Part shown: piece by piece, positions 7,298 through 9,158 of the stretch | Numbering within the stretch: the first letter of the stretch is position 1 | Layout of the letters: every line of letters starts with the position of its first letter | Assembly: GCA_017651785.1 (NCBI GenBank) | Contig: JAGCCD010000239.1 | Coordinates: 1 to 9,158 of the forward strand | Direction: 5' to 3' | Origin: Bacteroidales bacterium | GTDB lineage: Bacteria > Bacteroidota > Bacteroidia > Bacteroidales > UBA932 | DNA length: 9,158 bases | Program-made: the position numbers and the translations under genes | The notes under the pieces: generated by a model | Told to the model about the DNA's origin: nothing | The model's database searches: none | What the model saw: the letters and a program-made list of their open reading frames with translations, nothing else

Positions 7298-7418
7298 TAA
7301 AAGGAGTCTATCTGCTTTTTTCTTTATTCTCATTTCTGGGTTTTCCTTTGCCCAAATGCCACAAGTCACAGGCCCGATATATTTTCAAGCGGAAGTAATT
7401 ATTTCACCTTCTCTATGA
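7293..7418 (+). pseudogene. Possible relic of a secreted-protein gene (signal peptide fragment)
   Basis: Between the terminator and the toxin gene one plus-strand frame reads KRSLSAFFFILISGFSFAQ (starting at 7299), which has the form of a signal peptide: basic start, hydrophobic core, small residues and a Phe-Ala-Gln end common in Bacteroidota. No ATG, GTG or TTG stands in frame before it; the preceding codons are ATT GAT. The frame then goes on for about 20 residues and stops inside the toxin gene. It may be a gene start left behind by a rearrangement, or chance in a T-rich stretch. Nothing else is seen in this 159-bp gap apart from the terminator. Confidence 0.2.
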
Positions 7419-7818
7419 ATTGCGCCGGTGTCATGACCAGCATTTCGGTTATGTCCCTGTTGAGTATACCTTTATCTGAAGTAAGGAAGACGTCGCACTC
7501 TTCGTCTTCTGCACAGGCAAGCTGGGCGCTGTCTTCAAAGTCCGGGTTTCCTGATTGCAGGGCGCTGCGCAGGCAAAAGATTTCAATGGGGCGGACGTTG
7601 GCGTGGTCAAGGATCCAGGAGGTGAAGATATCCACGTCTTCCTTGTCTATATGGCAGCGTTGTGCCGTATAGTAAATGTCTATTATGCTTTGTGTGCTTA
7701 CGAAGATTTCATAGCGGCATTTTTTGATGATCTGCATCGCAGTATCTGATGCTGACTTGGATGGCCTGCCAGGAATCAAAACGTCTAACAGGGTATTTGT
7801 ATCAAAGAAGATTCTCAT
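7399..7818 (-). CDS. vapC: PIN-domain ribonuclease toxin (VapC-like)
   Basis: A 139-residue PIN-domain protein, the usual toxin of type II VapBC-like pairs; such toxins cut specific RNAs, often tRNA or rRNA, with Mg2+ held by acidic residues. Seen: FFDTNTLLD at the N-terminus (Asp6, Asn8), Asp47 in SIIDIYY, FEDSAQLACA (Asp96) and LTSDKGI (Asp115), which fit the acidic cluster of the fold. The length is normal and the frame is whole. The ATG at 7818-7816 overlaps the stop of the antitoxin gene in ATGA, so the two are co-translated with the antitoxin first, as in most VapBC pairs. Its target cannot be told from sequence. Transcription would end at the inverted repeat at 7247-7297. Confidence 0.88.
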   Translation of the reverse strand: MRIFFDTNTLLDVLIPGRPSKSASDTAMQIIKKCRYEIFVSTQSIIDIYYTAQRCHIDKEDVDIFTSWILDHANVRPIEIFCLRSALQSGNPDFEDSAQLACAEDEECDVFLTSDKGILNRDITEMLVMTPAQFIEKVK

Positions 7819-8087
7819 AATTCATACTTTTCTACCAGATAAGCTAGTTTGGGATCTGCGTCCAGTTCTTCCTGGCTTGGGCGTTGGTAATGCTTCGCCG
7901 TTAAATTCTTTATTTCATCTGAAATAATGAAGTCTTCCGGTTTGAGCTTTGGGAATACCAGTTCTGTAGACTTGTCCAGCGTATGCTCTACATAACTGTT
8001 GAATGAGCGGTGCTCCCGACGGGCCTGGCGCTTTACCCTTTCTACCAGTTCTTTAGGAAGCCTGATTGTGGTCTGTACTGTTTCCAT
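7815..8087 (-). CDS. Ribbon-helix-helix antitoxin of the PIN toxin
   Basis: A 90-residue protein with an N-terminal ribbon-helix-helix DNA-binding domain: TTIRLPKELVERVKRQARRE (6-25) followed by HRSFNSYVEHTLDK (26-39). This is the Arc/MetJ-type fold in which the first strand reads DNA bases. The charged C-terminal half (about 45-90) is the part expected to wrap and block the PIN toxin. Genes of this type bind their own promoter, alone or with the toxin. The ATG at 8087-8085 lies 18 nt behind a TATATTTG box, and the stop overlaps the toxin start in ATGA. The direct repeats just upstream (8116-8151) are the natural candidates for its operator. The gene is visibly richer in A+T than the lpx or infB genes, which fits mobile origin. 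Confidence 0.87.
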   Translation of the reverse strand: METVQTTIRLPKELVERVKRQARREHRSFNSYVEHTLDKSTELVFPKLKPEDFIISDEIKNLTAKHYQRPSQEELDADPKLAYLVEKYEL

Positions 8088-8104
8088 TCTGACATTGTTT
8101 TCAG

Positions 8105-8135
8105 CAAATATATGTCAAAGTGATATCAAAAGCAA
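8105..8135 (-). promoter_or_regulatory. Promoter of the antitoxin-toxin pair
   Basis: On the minus strand TTG (8135-8133) is followed after exactly 20 nt by TATATTTG (8112-8105), matching the Bacteroidota promoter pattern. The antitoxin ATG begins 18 nt beyond the last G of the box. One copy of the 16-bp direct repeat (8116-8131) fills the spacer between the two elements, so a protein bound there would block polymerase. Confidence 0.6.
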
Positions 8136-8151
8136 CAAAGTGATATCAAAA
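8116..8151. repeat. Two exact 16-bp direct repeats, candidate operator
   Basis: The sequence CAAAGTGATATCAAAA occurs at 8116-8131 and again at 8136-8151, with a period of 20 bp, close to two helical turns, so both copies lie on nearly the same face of the DNA. Each copy contains the 8-bp palindrome TGATATCA. They lie between the outward-facing -7 boxes of the antitoxin and fucosidase genes. Binding by the ribbon-helix-helix antitoxin is likely but inferred. Confidence 0.75.
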
Positions 8152-8159
8152 TTTAACAG

Positions 8160-8167
8160 TATATTTG
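8160..8167 (+). promoter_or_regulatory. -7 box upstream of the fucosidase gene
   Basis: TATATTTG on the plus strand is a full TAnnTTTG match. It ends only 5 bases before the ATG at 8173, so transcription would begin at or next to the start codon and the mRNA would have almost no leader. No TTG or TTTG is present 19-21 nt upstream, where the direct repeat lies instead. It may be a weak or activated promoter, or the true promoter may be elsewhere. Confidence 0.4.
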
Positions 8168-8172
8168 CATGT

Positions 8173-9158
8173 ATGAAAAGGATATTGCTCCTGATATGCA
8201 TAGCGGCGGCAGCGTCTTGTGCCAGCCATACCGTTAAGGTGAATCCGGATGATTCGCCAGCTGCGGTTATTGCCAAGGCTGTAAGGGTGGTTCCTTCGGC
8301 AGGGCAGTTGCATGCTCTGGACAATGGATTTGCGGCTTTTGTCCACTTCGGCCCCAATACTTTCACAGGGGTTGAGTGGGGAAGTGGTATGGAGAATCCG
8401 TCAGTTTTTGCGCCGGACAGTATAGACACAGACCAGTGGTGCCGCACTTTCGCCTCGGCCGGAATGAAGAGGGTGATCCTCACGGCAAAGCATCACGACG
8501 GATTTGTCCTGTGGCGCAGCAGATATACGTCGCACGGGGTGATGTCATCTCCATATCAAGGAGACGTGGTTAAGGAGCTGGCGGCATCGTGCGCTAAATA
8601 CGGGCTTGAGTTCGGCTTCTATCTTTCTCCGGCAGACCTGTATCAGATGGAGGCTCCCGACGGGCTCTACGGTAACGGAAGCACTGCAACGATGCGAACT
8701 ATCCCAAGACCAGTTGAGGGACGCCCGTTTGCGGGCAACACAACTTTTCAGTTCGAGGTCGATGACTACAACGAGTACTTCCTCAATCAATTGTATGAAC
8801 TGCTTACGGAATACGGTCCCGTTTCCGAGGTCTGGTTCGACGGCGCCCATCCCAGGCGGAAAGGAGGCCAGCAGTATAACTATCTGGCTTGGAAGGAGTT
8901 GATTCACACGCTCGCGCCAGAGGCCGTGGTGTTTGGTAAGGAAGACCTGCGCTGGTGCGGCAACGAGGCAGGCCTTACCAGGGAGTCGGAGTGGAACGTC
9001 CTTCCGTTCTCTCAGGATCCTTCGGCTCTGAATATGTTCGACGACCTAACAGACCCCGACCTTGGCAGCAGGGAACTGCTGCTGCGGCACAACAAGCCTT
9101 TCTGGCTGCACTATCAGCCCGCAGAAACGGACGTTTCCATACGCGACGGCTGGTTCTG
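8173..9158 (+). CDS. GH29 alpha-L-fucosidase lipoprotein (3' end missing)
   Basis: Retaining glycoside hydrolase that releases terminal L-fucose from host or plant glycans. The frame is open for 328 residues to the window end. It starts MKRILLLICIAAAASC, a lipoprotein signal peptide with lipobox Ala-Ala-Ser-Cys, so Cys16 should be lipidated; no acidic surface-export signal follows directly, so the periplasmic or surface side is undecided. Family marks: FVHFGPNTFTGVEWG (56-70), TAKHHDGFVLW (104-114), FGFYLSPADLY (148-157), FEVDDYNEYF (194-203), VWFDGAHP (220-227, Asp223 the expected nucleophile), RWCGNEAG (260-267), ESEWNV (271-276) and HYQPAETDVSIR (313-324). The acid/base residue was not assigned. 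The ATG at 8173 is fixed by the signal peptide. It is divergent from the toxin-antitoxin pair and may open a polysaccharide-use locus beyond the window. Confidence 0.93.
   Translation, partial: MKRILLLICIAAAASCASHTVKVNPDDSPAAVIAKAVRVVPSAGQLHALDNGFAAFVHFGPNTFTGVEWGSGMENPSVFAPDSIDTDQWCRTFASAGMKRVILTAKHHDGFVLWRSRYTSHGVMSSPYQGDVVKELAASCAKYGLEFGFYLSPADLYQMEAPDGLYGNGSTATMRTIPRPVEGRPFAGNTTFQFEVDDYNEYFLNQLYELLTEYGPVSEVWFDGAHPRRKGGQQYNYLAWKELIHTLAPEAVVFGKEDLRWCGNEAGLTRESEWNVLPFSQDPSALNMFDDLTDPDLGSRELLLRHNKPFWLHYQPAETDVSIRDGWF

Noticed and set aside
8115..8483. Minus-strand open frame of 122 codons over the fucosidase start
   Set aside because: It runs across the promoter region and opposite a gene with strong GH29 motifs; it has no similarity I can recognise.

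Overview
The window looks like a chromosomal segment of a Gram-negative Bacteroidota bacterium, most likely order Bacteroidales. The evidence is protein similarity by eye (LpxC, LpxA, a WbqC-like protein, NusA and IF2 of the Bacteroidota type), promoter boxes of the TAnnTTTG form in front of several genes, and a general lack of Shine-Dalgarno sequences. The core genes are rich in G+C, which would suit an Alistipes-like or uncultured gut Bacteroidales lineage, but the genus cannot be fixed from the sequence alone.

Left part (1-2120, + strand): a tightly packed envelope operon. It holds the 3' part of lpxC, then lpxA after 2 bp, then a WbqC-like gene whose TTG start overlaps the lpxA stop. LpxC and LpxA act early in lipid A synthesis. 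LpxC ends without the FabZ dehydratase domain that is normally fused to it in Bacteroidota. A pnuC-type transporter gene (about 2074-2847, - strand) converges on the WbqC-like gene, and the two coding regions overlap by 47 bp.

Middle (2860-7297): a divergent promoter region, then the translation/transcription operon rimP-nusA-infB on the + strand, with gaps of 3 bp and -1 bp. Its short leader carries a terminator-like hairpin followed by a run of T, a candidate attenuator. The rimP product has 88 residues and contains only the N-terminal RimP domain. IF2 carries 15 units of a Glu-Pro-Glu-Lys-Pro-Ala type hexapeptide repeat between its N-terminal domain and its GTPase core. The operon ends at a perfect 23-bp inverted repeat.

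Right part (7298-9158): accessory DNA with A+T-richer stretches. A possible relic of a secreted-protein gene is followed by a type II toxin-antitoxin pair on the - strand (ribbon-helix-helix antitoxin, then PIN-domain toxin, ATGA overlap). Divergent from it is the start of a lipoprotein GH29 alpha-L-fucosidase gene that runs off the window. The 85-bp region between the antitoxin and the fucosidase holds two exact 16-bp direct repeats lying between two outward-facing TATATTTG boxes.

I found no evidence for a wholly new multi-gene system. The observations most worth following are the single-domain RimP, the unfused LpxC, the leader hairpin ahead of the nusA operon, and the shared repeat-bearing control region between the toxin-antitoxin pair and the fucosidase gene.
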